Assembly: GCA_037903475.1 (NCBI GenBank)
Contig: JBAJFG010000488.1
Location: 62,001-126,000 of the forward strand
DNA from: Ancylostoma caninum
Lineage: Eukaryota; Nematoda; Chromadorea; Rhabditida; Ancylostomatidae
Reading direction: 5' to 3'
Length of the DNA: 64,000 nucleotides
The position numbers and the translations under genes were made by a program. Positions 1 through 11,545 of the stretch are shown piece by piece; within the stretch, counting starts at the first letter, position 1; each line of letters opens with the position of its first letter. A model generated the notes under the pieces. The model saw only the letters and a list, made by a program, of their open reading frames with translations, was not told the origin of the DNA and made no database searches.

Positions 1-276
1 GGACGTGAACACCCCACAATCTGACTGATGACCAACGTCTTATCTGGCGTGACATCTTCTCCAACTCAATTTTTTCGTCCCAAAACGAATGATTTCCTGA
101 GCACGTAATTACTGTGCATAAAGCTCCTTTTCTGTACGATAAAAAGAAATGTGAATGGGTATGGGTGGAGACGAAGTCCCACTTCCAATTTTTCCCAAGC
201 AGATCTTCTGTCTAGGAGGATTGTGTCAGGAGTTTGGTGCTGCTGTGAAGGTATGATTGACTGCCCCTTCTACAAA

Positions 277-729
277 CTAGTCAATCGTTGACAGCAGATT
301 CCTAGTATTGTAATTCCGAGTTGAGATCCGCAAATCTGCATTAGATGTAGTCGGTAGTGGTGAACAAAGACTGGTTTCCTCCTGCTCCAGGGTAGCGTTA
401 AGCCACACGTTCCAAAAGTCACCCGGCAAAAACTGATGCAGTAAAGCATCGAGCTTCTCACTCAATTCCCTTATTCCCCAGACCATCACCCTACTGTATA
501 TTATTTTTCCGAACTCCAGATACAATCCTGAGATAGCAGCGGATAGCTGATCTGAAGCATGCTGAAACTGCCTTCCAAAAGTTTGCGAATTGTTGTGTTC
601 AGTTTTTGTTGTAGAGGAGTGCAATCCTAGCCGTATTGTCGGGGAGGATCTGCCAAATCGAACGGTTACTAAACTGATGAAAAAGTGGTGTTTGAGTCGA
701 ATTACAACACTTTGAACTGAAGGGCCCAT
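277..729 (-). CDS. Unrecognised 150-codon open frame
   Basis: This is an uninterrupted minus-strand frame from an ATG at 729 to a stop near 277. I recognise no family in it. The predicted protein has mixed, protein-like composition, with a stretch rich in Leu, Trp and Phe around residues 80-115, and no signal peptide or membrane segment. It lies just outside the inverted repeat that begins near 927. The rest of 1-926 shows nothing else that I can name. It could be an exon of a gene extending beyond the window, part of a repeat, or chance; at this length in a moderately AT-rich genome, chance is a real possibility. Confidence 0.15.
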   Translation of the reverse strand: MGPSVQSVVIRLKHHFFISLVTVRFGRSSPTIRLGLHSSTTKTEHNNSQTFGRQFQHASDQLSAAISGLYLEFGKIIYSRVMVWGIRELSEKLDALLHQFLPGDFWNVWLNATLEQEETSLCSPLPTTSNADLRISTRNYNTRNLLSTID

Positions 730-1050
730 TTCGGCAATTAATTTCGCAACAACCTAATATTAACGCCCCCAAAATTACTCATAATTAGCACGGACGTCAG
801 CACGTTTGCCCCAGGAAATCTGCGTTTGGGCCCAGGTCACTTTTAACCAGGTCACCTTCAATTATCTCCCTAAGTTTCCTATGAATTGGGATTTCGTAAA
901 CATCGATGAAGAGAGTAATAACGCTTCTCTGATGATGATCAAGCACCTTCATTTCAACTGCATAGGTATACGACCCGAATGACAACACATGGCAAGTGGG
1001 TGTGCCCATGTCGATGTGTCGGAGTGCAGATGCCGTTGTAGTACTGAATG

Positions 1051-1095
1051 AATATTTATTTATTTATTTATTTAATACATATATATATATATATC
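1051..1095. repeat. ATTT and AT microsatellite
   Basis: About five TTTA units are followed by roughly eight AT units. The tract lies inside the left inverted-repeat arm and is absent at the matching place in the right arm (near 4430), so it expanded or was inserted after the arms separated. Confidence 0.9.
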
Positions 1096-1671
1096 TACGG
1101 TGAGAACAATTCTCGATTAGGAGATCAGGAAACTGTTCCTATTTGTTATTGAACTAACATTATGTCGACGAGATGTGAGTTCATCTGCATGTTGTGAGGC
1201 GTTTTCGCATTTGCTTTCTTTGACCACCCTTATACATGTTTCGGCCAATTTAGCTTAGATCATCTACGGCATGCCTCAAAATTGAACGCCGGTTAGGATT
1301 CCATGTTTACCGTCGAGATCCGTATTTCACCTTGGAAAAGTTTTAAAATTTAAAAATTTGAAATTTTACACAGTTCAATCGTCAGGCCAGGGCAGAGGAC
1401 CTTGTCTGTAACTGCGACCTCAGTACTATCGGGAGCCTGATTTTCTGGTCCGGCCGGAGACGGTAGCAAAACATCTAGACAGAAGGAATCACACCACATA
1501 CATATCGAAACTTACAGAAGTAGATAAAGGTTAAAGTATGATAGATCGAAAAAGCCGATTGGCCGGCCTATACCACTGCGTTCGCAATTACAGACGAAGT
1601 GCACCCTGAGGCACTCCCTGAGCTAACAGACTGTACACACTGTAGAACTGGTTTCGCTATAACAATCTTTC

Positions 1672-1760
1672 AGTAATGTGTGGGACTGTGGGGGACCGAG
1701 TATCTTGCTATGAACGGGAAGATCTACGTATGTGGTGGGTATGCGAGGGTGCATCTCGTT
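1672..1760 (+). pseudogene. Deleted kelch-repeat exon fragment (left arm)
   Basis: This is the plus-strand counterpart of the kelch-like exon at 3699-3856. It keeps the acceptor-like start, the beginning of the exon and the end encoding MNGKIYVCGGYARVH. The middle that encodes the W..M..M part of the repeat is missing, so the two ends are fused directly. It cannot encode a complete kelch blade. It is useful mainly as evidence that the right-arm copy is closer to the ancestral state. Confidence 0.6.
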
Positions 1761-2206
1761 TCTTTCATATTCCTCATTTTACAGTAGCAACTAATGAGCT
1801 GAGAGGCTCTGTTGAAGGCTGAAGCTTTTGCTATAACTCAATTATGGATTGAGCTACTCCTGAGGAACATATGAAAATGTTTAATATACTCAGGCGCATG
1901 TGAGGATGTCCAATGTACTCCTTCCCCTGCATAACATAAACGACAGACAAAAATATCGTGTTGAATGTTCCAGACAAAAATATCGTGTTGAAAGTCCACA
2001 TTCACTGTTCTCATCAACGTGTTCGTTCTTCGTTTGTATCGCCTCATTTCTAGTCGAAAAGGAGTTACTCTAAAATTATTAGCAGCGAATCATTCGCTAC
2101 GAAAGCCGTGCTATGTTGTCTTTCTGTTCACATGAAACTTTGGGGTTGCAAACAAGTTTAAAAATATGGAGGGAGACTTTCTAATTATTTCGAATTAAAA
2201 ACAACT

Positions 2207-3253
2207 TTGGTGCAGTTAAAATTTCCTCGCAAAGACGACCAAGTGATAGCGACAATGCGGAAATCGCTTCAGCATCTACCTCCACAAGTTCCTCATGTTT
2301 TTTCTCACAGTATTAGATAAGGTGTAGGGTTTTTTTTGAAAATTGTAAGGACAGATGTTTAGCTTCTTATACACAATTTTTCTCATGGGTCTGCGGTCGA
2401 TCCTGATCTCTTTCGCCAATTTGCGCAAGGAATCTACGGGTTTCTGTCGATCTTGCTCCTATCAACCTCAACTTTCTTGGGATTGGCTGAAGTAGTAGAA
2501 CTACCCTCATTGTTTCCAAGCTCTTCGAGTTCTTTTTTTATTGTGCCTTGATCAGCTGTTTGGTGCAGGGATAACGCTTTCACAATTTACGCCACAGACA
2601 TGCACTCCCGACTCAGTTGAACATATATTAGTACTGCTCATGACCTTGGAGACAAACGTCATGAGATAACTATTAATACTACTTGTGAATAGAACATGAG
2701 GAAGTGATAGGAAAATGAGAGATGAACGAGACAAAAACCGAGAATCTCATAGAAATGGGAGTGCACGGGTTATTTTCGGCCACCCTGTATATAGATTACT
2801 TTTGTAACATTAAGATATTGTTGTTTGGACATCATAGATTAATGCGCTATAACTCACCCCTGGAATGAGCTATCCAAAGGAAATTTGGACATGCATCAAA
2901 GCTGTATGGTGCTTACCAACAGCAGCTTATCCTGAGGACAGACTCACTTCCAAATGGATTCTTGAGCCCGAACTTCAACTATATACCTTGGCTTCCTTGA
3001 ATTTTGTCCTGTATCTTCACTTCAACATATTTACTGAGGAAAATGAGATGAGAGAAGTGCACATTTGCCTAGTGTTTTTACAGAAATGATGTTACTGCAC
3101 ATTTCTTTTCTGCTCTAATGGAAGTACAAAATTAATCACCAAAAATCATGTTTCAAGTATCGCAGGAATATTAGCAGCTTTACAGTTTTTATCTGGATAT
3201 CATAATAGGTGTTATTAGCTGCAATCATATGTAGCAGCATTCTCCGTCGGAAT
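2207..3253. other. Spacer between inverted-repeat arms, no gene seen
   Basis: This is about 1 kb of AT-rich sequence between the two arms. It holds two short open frames: a 60-codon minus-strand one at 2552-2734 and a 74-codon plus-strand one at 2865-3089. Neither resembles a known family. If the whole 0.9-4.6 kb unit is a transposon, this would be its unique core, but no transposase motif is visible. Confidence 0.4.
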
Positions 3254-4561
3254 GGTTGTTTTTAATTCGAAATAATTAGAAAGTCTCCCTCCATATTTTT
3301 AATCTTGTTTGCAACCCCAAAGTTTCATGTGAATAGAAAGACAACATAGCACGGCTTTCGTAGCGAGTCATTCGCTGCTAATAATTTTGGAGTAACTCCT
3401 TTTCGACTAGAAATGAGGCGGTACAAGCGAAGAACGAACACGTTGATGAAAACAGTGAATGTGGACTTTCAACACGATATTTTTGTTTGGAAGCAGTTTA
3501 TGTCGTCTATGTTATGGAGGGGAAAGGAGTACATTGAACATCCTCACATGCTCCTGAGTATATTAAACATTTTCATATGTTCCTCATGAGTAGCTCAATT
3601 CATAGTTGAGTTATAGCAAAAGGTTCAGCCTTCAACAGAGCCTCTCAGCTCATTAGTTGCTACTGTAAAATGAGGAATATGAAAGAAACGAGATGCACCC
3701 TCGCATACCCGCCACACACGTAGATCTTCCCGTTCATAGCTGTTGCACTGAAAAATGTTCGCTCCTTTCCCATTTTCGGCATTTCCTCCCAATGTCCAAT
3801 CACGGGGGCAAATCTTTCAACACAAGATACTCGGTCTCCCACAGTCCCACACATTACTGAAAGATTGTTATAGCGAAGCCAGTTCTACAGTGCGTACAGT
3901 CTGTTAGCTCAGGGAGTGCCTCAGGGTGCACTTCGTCTGTAGTTGCGAACGCAGTGGTATAGGCCGGCCAATCGGCTTTTTCGATCTATCATACTTTAAC
4001 CTTTATCTACTTCTGTAAGTTTCGATATGTATGTGGTGCGATTCCTTTTGTCTAGATGTTTTGCTACAGTCTCCGGCCGGACCAGAAGATCAGGTTCCCG
4101 ATAGTACTGAGGTCGCAGTTACAGACAAGGTCCTCTACCCTGGCCTGACGATTGAACTGTGTAAAATTTCAAATTTTTAAACTTTAAAACTTTTCCAAGG
4201 TGAAATACGGATCTCGACGGTAAGCATGGAATCCTAACCGGCGTTCAATTTTGAGGCATGCCGTAGATGACCTAAGCTAAATTGGCCGAAACATGTATAA
4301 GGGTGGTCAAAGAAAGCAAATGCGAAAACGCCTCACCACATGCAGATGAACTCACATCTCGTCGACATAATGTTAGTTCAATACCAAATAGGAACAGTTT
4401 CCTCCTAATCGAGAATTGTTCTCACCGTAGATATATTCATTCAGTACTACAACGGCATCTGCACTCCGACACATCGACATGGGCACACCCACTTGCCATG
4501 AGTTGTCATTCGGGTCGTACACCTATGCAGTTGAAATGAAGGTGTTTGATCATCATCAGAG
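3254..4561. repeat. Right arm of a large inverted repeat
   Basis: This 1.31-kb segment is the reverse complement of 927-2206, with scattered mismatches. It contains the fuller version of the kelch-like exon on the minus strand. The outer edge is sharp near 4561, where the match to the left arm stops abruptly after CATCATCAGAG. I could not identify a target-site duplication at the outer edges. Confidence 0.85.
3699..3856 (-). pseudogene. Kelch-repeat exon fragment
   Basis: The minus strand reads from an acceptor-like CTTTCAG into a frame encoding SCVERFAPVIGHWEEMPKM, then R..F..A..MNGKIYVCGGY. That is the order expected of one kelch beta-propeller blade: VERFDP..., a Trp before M..M, an Arg, then the NG.IYV.GG motif. 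A possible donor (AGG then GTGCAT) follows. Kelch proteins usually have five to seven blades, often behind a BTB domain; only one blade is visible here. The fragment lies in an inverted-repeat arm and has a damaged twin at 1672-1760, so I read it as a captured or duplicated piece of a host kelch gene and not a working gene. Confidence 0.6.
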
Positions 4562-5394
4562 TTGAGCGGGTACGTCACGATTCCATGTGCTAGAATAATT
4601 CTCACAAGTTCTTGACCTCATTTTTGAGCGCTCGGGGCACAGCGATTCCAGATCCTCCAAACATGTATTGCCCTGGATCGCGATAGAGCAGCACGATTGG
4701 TCACCTCCTTGATGGTTTGTTGCGGCGCAACTACTAGATGAACTTTAAGACAAGTTGTTCATTTTTGCAGATCCTTCACAATCTCCTCCCTCGAAGGAGA
4801 GACCTTTTACATGTAGTGAACAGATACCCTGAACAGCGAAGAGGCTTCTTCAGGCCTTTGGAACCCAGTTGACAAATATGGCCCCGCTCACTGAAAATGT
4901 TCAAACCATGTCATTAGAATTGTATTTGTTCTTTTGTTCTCACATTAATTTTCATTCATTCTTAAATAATTCTTCCTCAATATCAATAATAATTACCAAC
5001 AACATGAACAACTTGCAAAGAATACGCATTGTTACACGAATTGCAGCTATAACAATAATTGTCAGAACAAAAATAGACCTACGAAACAAAGGATTCTAGG
5101 TTATTCCCTGGAGTCGGTGGGAAAGACGCCGCCACAGTGACGTCGTTTAGCAAGACTGTCATAAATTACCAGGTGATGGTTATTCGAAAATTGCATTATT
5201 ACAATCTTATATTCTAGGTTCTCTATGGAGTCACTTGCTGTGCTTTCTGTCGGAGCATTGGTACTCATTGAAGATGTGAAATGTTAGGATGCTGTCAAGG
5301 ATAAGAAATTCGGTCCGCCACAAACAAGGTATGCCATCAAAATTCATGCACTCTACTGATACTGTATAGATAGTTCAGTGTGTTGAATACCCAT
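4562..5394. other. No gene recognised
   Basis: This intergenic stretch contains a 76-codon frame at 4869-5099 of low-complexity Asn/Ile-rich composition, which I consider chance. No repeat structure was noticed. Confidence 0.4.
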
Positions 5395-6055
5395 CCTTCA
5401 AATCAAATCTGTTCTCCTTAGAGCCTACAAAACCTATGTGCGTCCTATCGTGGAATCTAGTACAACGGTGTTCTGTCCCACTAGAAAGAGGGATATTTAT
5501 GTCATTGAAAAGGTGCAGAACAACTTCACCCGTAAGCTTTTGGTTAGGATAGGTGGCTTTCTGTACTCTAGAATACCGAGAGCCCCTTTTAGGAACAGAT
5601 ATTTTAGGCTTCCAATCCTAGAATCTCGGCGCAAAGTTTTCGACGTTTGTATGGTCTATAAAATTTTGCATTCACAAAGTTCAACTGGACCAACGAATTT
5701 CTTCAGAACTACGCTATCTCATACTAGAGGTGAGCTGTATAAAATCTCTCTAACTCGCCCAAAAACCAATGTTAGAGCGACATCTTTCACCCTCCGTGCT
5801 GGCAGTGCCTACCTGAAAATAACAAAAAACTTGCCTTCAGGACTCACTCAGAGTCAGTTTAGACGTCGAATTGGTGATATTCTGTTGAAATATGGAACTA
5901 CATAGTTTTTTGGAACCGATGTCTGACGTTTGAGTATTTGTCCATTGCTTTCGTTTTTTTTTGGTATAATGTTCTTAGTTATACTTATTTTTCTACTTGT
6001 TATGGACATTTGTAACGTTTTGCCTTATGCAAGCGTAATAAACCTATACCTATAT
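5395..6055 (+). pseudogene. Non-LTR retrotransposon 3' end (CR1/RTE-like)
   Basis: The frame reaching the stop at 5905 encodes the C-terminal end of a non-LTR reverse transcriptase protein. It reads AYKTYVRPIVESST...VIEKVQNNFTRKLL, matching the family's conserved region in which an R.Y...VRPILEY segment precedes DI..IEKVQRRFTRKL. Catalytic domains upstream (endonuclease, the RT core with the Y.DD box) are missing, so this is the usual 5'-truncated copy. After the stop come about 150 bases of untranslated sequence with AATAAA and a CCTATA-type short repeat near 6050, which may be the element's 3' tail. It is non-functional. The clade (CR1, RTE or a relative) cannot be fixed by eye. Confidence 0.75.
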
Positions 6056-6332
6056 CCTTCACCTAAAGTGAACGAAAGGTGTTCCACACTTTAAACTATC
6101 GTATTCTTGCGGGCAGATCAGATACTTGTGATCTACGTGGTCACCTGAGGGGAGGCCAGGTAGATCCTTTACACTTGAACGTTTCTTGTTGTGACCGGTT
6201 GTGCTGTGATGTCTGCTCAGATTTGCCATGTACTAACACAGACCCTATTACTGCAAATTCTTTTTCTTTTCATATCTAAGTTGTTGAAACCTCGATCTTT
6301 CTCAGTCTCATTTTTTAAAGATTATCTCGGGT

Positions 6333-6695
6333 ATGTCGTTTCGAGAGCAAATAGCCACCTTTATGGAAGATGAGCGTAGTCTTTGGGATACCACCGCAGA
6401 ATCCTACCGTCTGAAAAGTGAAAAAATCGAAGCTTGGGAACGCATCGCTAAAAAATGGCCAGAAACGGATTTTGATGTAGCTGTGAGACTTTCATACTCA
6501 CTGCTCATCAATAACCTCATAGGAACATCAAACTAATTTCAGTAAACGACATTTAGAAAAACATGGAAAAACATGCGAGATACGCACAAGCGTTATCAAA
6601 ATGCACCGTCAGGATCAGCCGCCCGCCCACTGCTCTCGGATACTCATATCTTTCTTGCGTTTTCTGCGCAGCATCCTCAAACCTCCGTCTGGTCA
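6333..6695 (+). pseudogene. MADF (Myb/SANT-like) domain fragment
   Basis: From an ATG at 6333 the frame encodes a short helical segment with RSLWDTTAESYRLKSEKIEAW, typical of the start of a MADF DNA-binding domain: a conserved LWD at the first helix, then an EAW.EIA segment. The second half, TWKNMRDTHKRYQ, appears in another frame around 6549-6600 and matches the W.NLRD.YRRE region of the domain. A GT at 6477 and a TTTCAG near 6541 could bound an intron, but the phase does not join cleanly and would meet a TAA, so the copy is probably broken. MADF proteins commonly accompany PIF/Harbinger transposases, and one such fragment lies head-to-head next door. Confidence 0.6.
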
Positions 6696-7243
6696 GAGGA
6701 GGGAAGGCATCTGTGTACAGTCCTGTGTTGTATTAGGTAAACGGTGCCTGTATAGGACAGAATGAGGTTCCTCACCGGCAATGATAGCTTCGGTCACCTC
6801 CTCCACCACATCCGAAACGGTTTGCTTTCCACAACCGTGGTCCAACGCAAACGAAGAAAAGGTCACTCCCTCTGCCACAAACCTCAACCGTTGGAGTTCT
6901 TTCTAAGAAGTGAAACATCGGTTCCGAAAATGTACCTGAGAAAAATCACCAGCCTATGCTTCCCACTAATAGGCGCTGCGTGGGTGTTGGCGTGCACCAA
7001 GCGAGCCCCGACTCGTTCATAAAGGTCTTCGAATTCGTTTGGCAGGAGCCTGATGAAGTCCAGGAAACCCTCGGACCTCCTCGTGACTAGATACTCGTCG
7101 AATTTCCGGAATCGTGTCTCGAGGAAGACGGCATGTTCTTCGCGAACATAAGCACGTGTGCCCGATATAGATGCCTCCTCCTCCACGAATTCCTCAAGGG
7201 TCTCCAAGGACTCCAACACAGTCTCCAACTCTTCGACATCCAT
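6693..7243 (-). pseudogene. PIF/Harbinger transposase, N-terminal fragment
   Basis: The minus-strand frame from an ATG at 7243 begins with an acidic Glu/Leu-rich leader. It continues with RSEGFLDFIRLLPNEFEDLY and PISGKHRLVIFLRY, then in a second frame (6887 down to 6693) VTFSSFALDHGCGKQTVSD and VVEEVTEAI. This order matches the N-terminal region of Harbinger/HARBI1-type transposases: a segment ending in I....RL.I.LRYLATG, then a helix-turn-helix with F..L...F..G.ST.S.I. The DDE nuclease domain is not visible. The two frames could be separated by a very small intron or a frameshift near 6890-6920. With the neighbouring MADF fragment this is the classic two-gene Harbinger arrangement, truncated. 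Confidence 0.6.
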
Positions 7244-7249
7244 TGGAAC

Positions 7250-9700
7250 TATGAATTATAAAAGAATAGAATTTGAATAAAAAAAACTACTGTGTTACCG
7301 CTCTGTTCCCTGGCAAACAAAGCCAGGTACAAAATCAAAAGACTATTCCTCGATATGAATCGATATCCATTGAAGTAAAAAGAACTTCATAATATCATTA
7401 TTTAGTTTTATCCATAATTAGTACATCATCTTGACTTTATTCGCATAAGAGTTACTTCATGATTTTCTGCTCTGTATGTTATTGTGTTACACAATCATAA
7501 CTTTACACGATTTATTACATTCCAAATATGTACAATTTACTACAGCATGATACAGCCTTTATCATGTCCACGAGCGATGTAGATACTTCAGGGTTGGTAG
7601 GATTCCATAGATGAGGCTCTACAAGGAGAATGTGCTCATAATCGTATCTAGAAAAAATGATGTCATGACAGATTATAAAAGACACACCTCATTGTTTGGA
7701 GGTTCGAGACAAAGAAATCTTCACTCACAGACGTCCTCATAACGAGGTGCAAGAAGTGTAGAGAAGACGCTCGTAGGTTCATTCCCATCTTGATCCATGA
7801 GGGCCCAGAACATCCGTGAATATCCGTGCACCTCAAATAACCCCTCAATGCGAAATTTCAGTTAGACAGATTTCTTGGATGATTTTTGGGCCAGTAAAGT
7901 TGAATGGTACCGAGAACAATTGCTAAATAGTTCTTCATGATAATTGACAAAAAAAAAACAAAGAGAAGGAACCTATCCGTCACTAAGGGATCCAATGGCA
8001 CGATTTCGTGTACATCAACACTGTCATCCACTCCATACACTCCATATTTTGACTGCGGTCAACAATACATGTCCTGAAATGAAACTTAATTTTTCATGCC
8101 TAAAAATGGTAAAACGGAGTCCTTTGCGGTGGAACGACGATGCGGGCGGGAGCGAAACCTATCCTTGACGAGATACAAAGATGAAATAAATCAAGAACAG
8201 CCTGTGAAAAGGAAAAAGAGTCAGTGAAGTAACCACTGAAAATACGAGGAATATCGTGCTCCAGTGATAATTCGAGCGAAAATTGCGACGACGCGAAAAC
8301 CAGCGGAGTCAGGACGTAATGGCGCTAGCGGCGATAGCGGCGATCAGTCAATACGTATCCGTTCTACTGTCGCCAGTGGGGCGCTTCCGCTGGTTCGTGG
8401 CCCAACCGGCGGAACCGGCGGAGTCTGGGGACTCTCAAAGCTACTGTAATTAAGTCTTTTTTCTACTACATATTTTGGCCTGCAGGCTAAATAATTCTTG
8501 ACCCTTTTACCTAGCAACAGTTTCATAAAAAATGAAAGCAATGTACTCTACATCCACATACACAAAATGTGTGAACCTTGTATGCGCATTTCGCTACATA
8601 TGGAAAGCAATGTTCGTAGCTTGACCACGAGTGGAAGTATTTTTTAGAAGGACATCACTGTGATCTAGATAGAAAGCGACTATAAAGTCAGAAACCCGGC
8701 GTGGTATCTTCAAGGTATTTTTGTCCAGCATGGTCTATAAAATTAACTATGAAATGGAGCGATCAGAATATTCTCTTTGATTACTGATTTGAATTTCACT
8801 CACGCATCCGCATGAGCATGCGGCTTTCATTCAAACAATCAATAAAATCAATGGCATTGAAAATAACAGCGTAGAACCATTATGATATTCATCATCAAAA
8901 TTGAACGAAAATTCATTGTGCGAGTTTTCAAAATCTCGCTTTCAATAGTGGAAACGTTGAATTAGAACTGAACTAAGCAATAAAACACATACAGAGTCAC
9001 TCACATGACTGCAACTGTTACGAAGAATTGTGTATCGAAAAATGGCCCGTACGACAGTATAGATGGAAGTAAGAAGGCGGTATAACGGTAGATACAAAAC
9101 GATACAAAACAATCCCTGAAAGGAATTGTTCCGTCGATAATAGAAGGTTAGACAAGCCATTCGCATGTTCTTCTCAATAGGCCTATGAATTAGCTTCAAC
9201 AGACTGTTAGGTAGTTCAAACAGGTAGTTCCAAAGCCTAGGATGGAAGGGTGTTGTCCCCCTTCCCCTCCCAAGAAAGAGAATTACCAGAGAGAAATATG
9301 GTGTTCGAGCAGTAGTGATCAGCAGGTTTGCACAGGCGTCTCTGTTGATTTTTCCCATTATCTTACACCAAAAATAAGCAATTTGAATAACGGTAGAGAA
9401 ATGAGGAATTGAAAATGAACTAGTACACTCGTTAAATTTCTAAGCAGAAGTTATGAGAAAAGAACACGACGACGATATGCAACAGAATTTCGAGCACCTC
9501 AATGCTCCACAACATAGCAGAAGAGAAGATGGTGTTTTTCGAGTTAGGGAGTGGGCTCTCTGAACTCCTATACCACCAAACAATGGCAATAACATTTTAA
9601 AAGACACACCTGACCGTTGAAGATAACGAAGAAAATCCTTCAGAAAAATTCTCCGCGCAACAGACGAAGTGCAAAGAAGAGGTGCACTGCAGCTGAAGGA
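7250..9700. other. Long stretch with no recognised gene
   Basis: No known protein family, RNA gene or clear inverted repeat is visible here. Around 8300-8420 there is a GC-rich patch of GGCG and CCGGCGGAAC-type short repeats. The longest frame is the 138-codon minus-strand one at 8942-9358, listed separately. Confidence 0.35.
8942..9358 (-). CDS. Unrecognised 138-codon open frame
   Basis: This is a minus-strand frame from an ATG at 9358 with many Leu, Phe, Tyr and Arg residues. Two stretches are moderately hydrophobic, near residues 75-100 and 110-135, but neither is a convincing membrane helix. No family was recognised, and no splice sites or poly(A) signal support it. It may be a chance frame. 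Confidence 0.12.
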   Translation of the reverse strand: MGKINRDACANLLITTARTPYFSLVILFLGRGRGTTPFHPRLWNYLFELPNSLLKLIHRPIEKNMRMACLTFYYRRNNSFQGLFCIVLYLPLYRLLTSIYTVVRAIFRYTILRNSCSHVSDSVCVLLLSSVLIQRFHY

Positions 9701-9744
9701 AACAACCTGTATAATACATGGTAAAGGGAAATCGAAGTCGGGAG

Positions 9745-10145
9745 GGGGGGGGGGAATGCGCCAGAATGCGGGCAGATGGAGGAAGTGCCCGCCGTGACCC
9801 AGTGGTGTGGACACCAAGATACGTGTCCGCCAATATAGGATTGGTCCGCTGTGACTGGATACAGGTCTACCGATGGTGGACCGAAAGTGGAGAATACCAG
9901 GTCACGTTCAGCCGACGGTGAACGGGTTCATTGTGGTCTAACAGTGAAGATGACGCCAGAATACGGGTCCACCGATGGAAGAAAGCCCGCTGCGGCCCAG
10001 TAGTGTGGAAAACACTCGGATACGATTTCGCTTTGGTCCAACAGTGTGGAGAACGGCAAGATACAGTTCCTCCGATGGGGAATGTGTCTGCGTTCGCCCG
10101 GTAGTGAGGAACACGCACGAATACGCCATACGATGGAGAACGGAC
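9745..10145. repeat. Degenerate minisatellite, period about 60 bp
   Basis: Six or so diverged units follow one another. Recurring landmarks are (A/G)GATAC(G/A)G-TCC, CC(G)ATGG.GAA, a CGC/TGCGGCCC-like block, and (C)AGTGTGGA.AAC. Individual units differ by small indels, so the exact period wanders around 58-65 bp. Open frames on both strands through this block are by-products of the repeat, not genes. Confidence 0.65.
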
Positions 10146-10807
10146 TTTCCATACTCATACTCAACTCATAATAAGGACTCCATGTTTGGACCCATTTAAA
10201 AATTGGTTCCTCTTCTTTATCAATTTTCTAGAGATTTGGCAAGTGCGAAGCTTTTGCACAGGTCCCAAGTGGCTGCCCCACCCCACTTTCTAGCGTCCCG
10301 AAGGGGCGCTAGTCATCTAAAGGCTGATTCCTAAGCTATGTCTTTAACCTATACTTAGGTTTCATTTCATTAATAGGGTTTAGTGGTGCCATTAGCCTAG
10401 TTCAGTAAGCATGAGTACCTATCATAAGCAATGGTATCTGTCGATGACAGAGTAGAACAATTCCAGGACGAAAGTAGACTAACTAAAGAAGGTTGATAGT
10501 TATTTGGAATGTCGGTATCGGGCTTGATGTAGATGTAAAAAGCTTCATTTGTAGTCCCTTTTTACATGTCATCCTCCTCTTTCCTAGCCTTCCTTTACGT
10601 CCGTGCGGTGTTTTGCGTTGTACTTTGATCTCCTTTTTGTGCTCTTTCCTAATGGCCATGTTTAAATTTGAAGTTCCCATGTACCTTGATCTGGTACCTC
10701 TAGCTGCGTGCCTTGCAGCGTGCGAAACTCCTCTGCTTGTCTGGCGGACTCTCGCGCTGCTGCACTATCTCGCCGCGCCCTAGCCGGGCATTCCCAGGGC
10801 GCCGCAC

Positions 10808-10814
10808 TATATAA
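10808..10814 (+). promoter_or_regulatory. TATA box of the 5' LTR
   Basis: TATATAAGG sits in a GC-rich context in the U3 part of the LTR; the same motif is at 15502-15508 in the second LTR. The transcription start would be expected about 30 bases downstream, near the thrice-repeated CCCAAGT block at 10838-10858. Confidence 0.75.
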
Positions 10815-11539
10815 GGCCTCGCCACTAACTTAAAGGGTCCCAAGTCCCAAGTCCCAAGTTGGCTGCTTGTTCGATCGGATCATCGAGGCTAAGGACGAGA
10901 GTGCGATCAGTGGACGTGCACGCAATAGAGCTGAGCGACGGACGGATAGGATCTGGTACATCTCAAGCGGTGTACCCCTCTTCAGGCCTTACTCTGACGG
11001 ACCGTAGCTGTACGGCCTTGAATCCTTTCCTTGCGGTAGCGCAAACCCCGGCGGATATCGCCTTGTAGGAGGACTCTCCAACCTAGCCTGCACCGTGCCA
11101 ATAGCCGTGTAGGAGAGGGAGTTATCATCTTTTTATTCCATCTAAAGTGGCTACGTCCCGTAGCCCTGAGTTCTCCTAGTATAGCCGGGGGGAGTTGCGC
11201 AGCGTTAGCGTAGGCGTAGGCGTAAGCGTAGCCGTAGCGTTAGCGCAACCGCGTCAGAGTCCGTTAGGCGTTGGGGAAATTCCCACGCCATATATTTTGC
11301 TCAGTTCTTGCCCTCAGGTTATTACCTCAGGGCCGGCGCACACCTGTGCCTCATTGTAAATAGAGTGTAAATAGTTTGAATTATTTATCCCTATTTTATT
11401 CACCTATTTACTCCCTTATCGTCTACATTTATTTATTCCTGTTTTATCCACTTATTATATTTCGTTCTTTATCCTATATTTAATCCTCACTATCCACCGC
11501 ACGCACCTCTTGAAGTTAGTAGTTTAGTTTTAAAGCGCT

Positions 11540-11545
11540 AATAAA
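11540..11545 (+). terminator. Polyadenylation signal of the LTR
   Basis: AATAAA occurs about 90 bases before the LTR end, in the position expected for R/U5 3'-end formation. The second LTR carries the same signal. Confidence 0.6.

Larger units (their letters stand above)
927..2206. repeat. Left arm of a large inverted repeat
   Basis: This 1.28-kb segment is the inverted counterpart of 3254-4561. The match begins at the CTCTGATGATGATC stretch near 927 and runs, with small gaps and substitutions, to the AATTAAAAACAAC stretch ending near 2206. Differences include an ATTT/AT microsatellite around 1051-1095 that the other arm lacks, and a deletion in the kelch-like exon. The arms are clearly not identical, so the structure is a real old rearrangement or element and not a simple assembly echo. 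Confidence 0.85.

Noticed and set aside
9597..10164. Overlapping frames on both strands
   Set aside because: They lie in the minisatellite; the repeated peptide patterns mirror the DNA repeat and no family resemblance exists.
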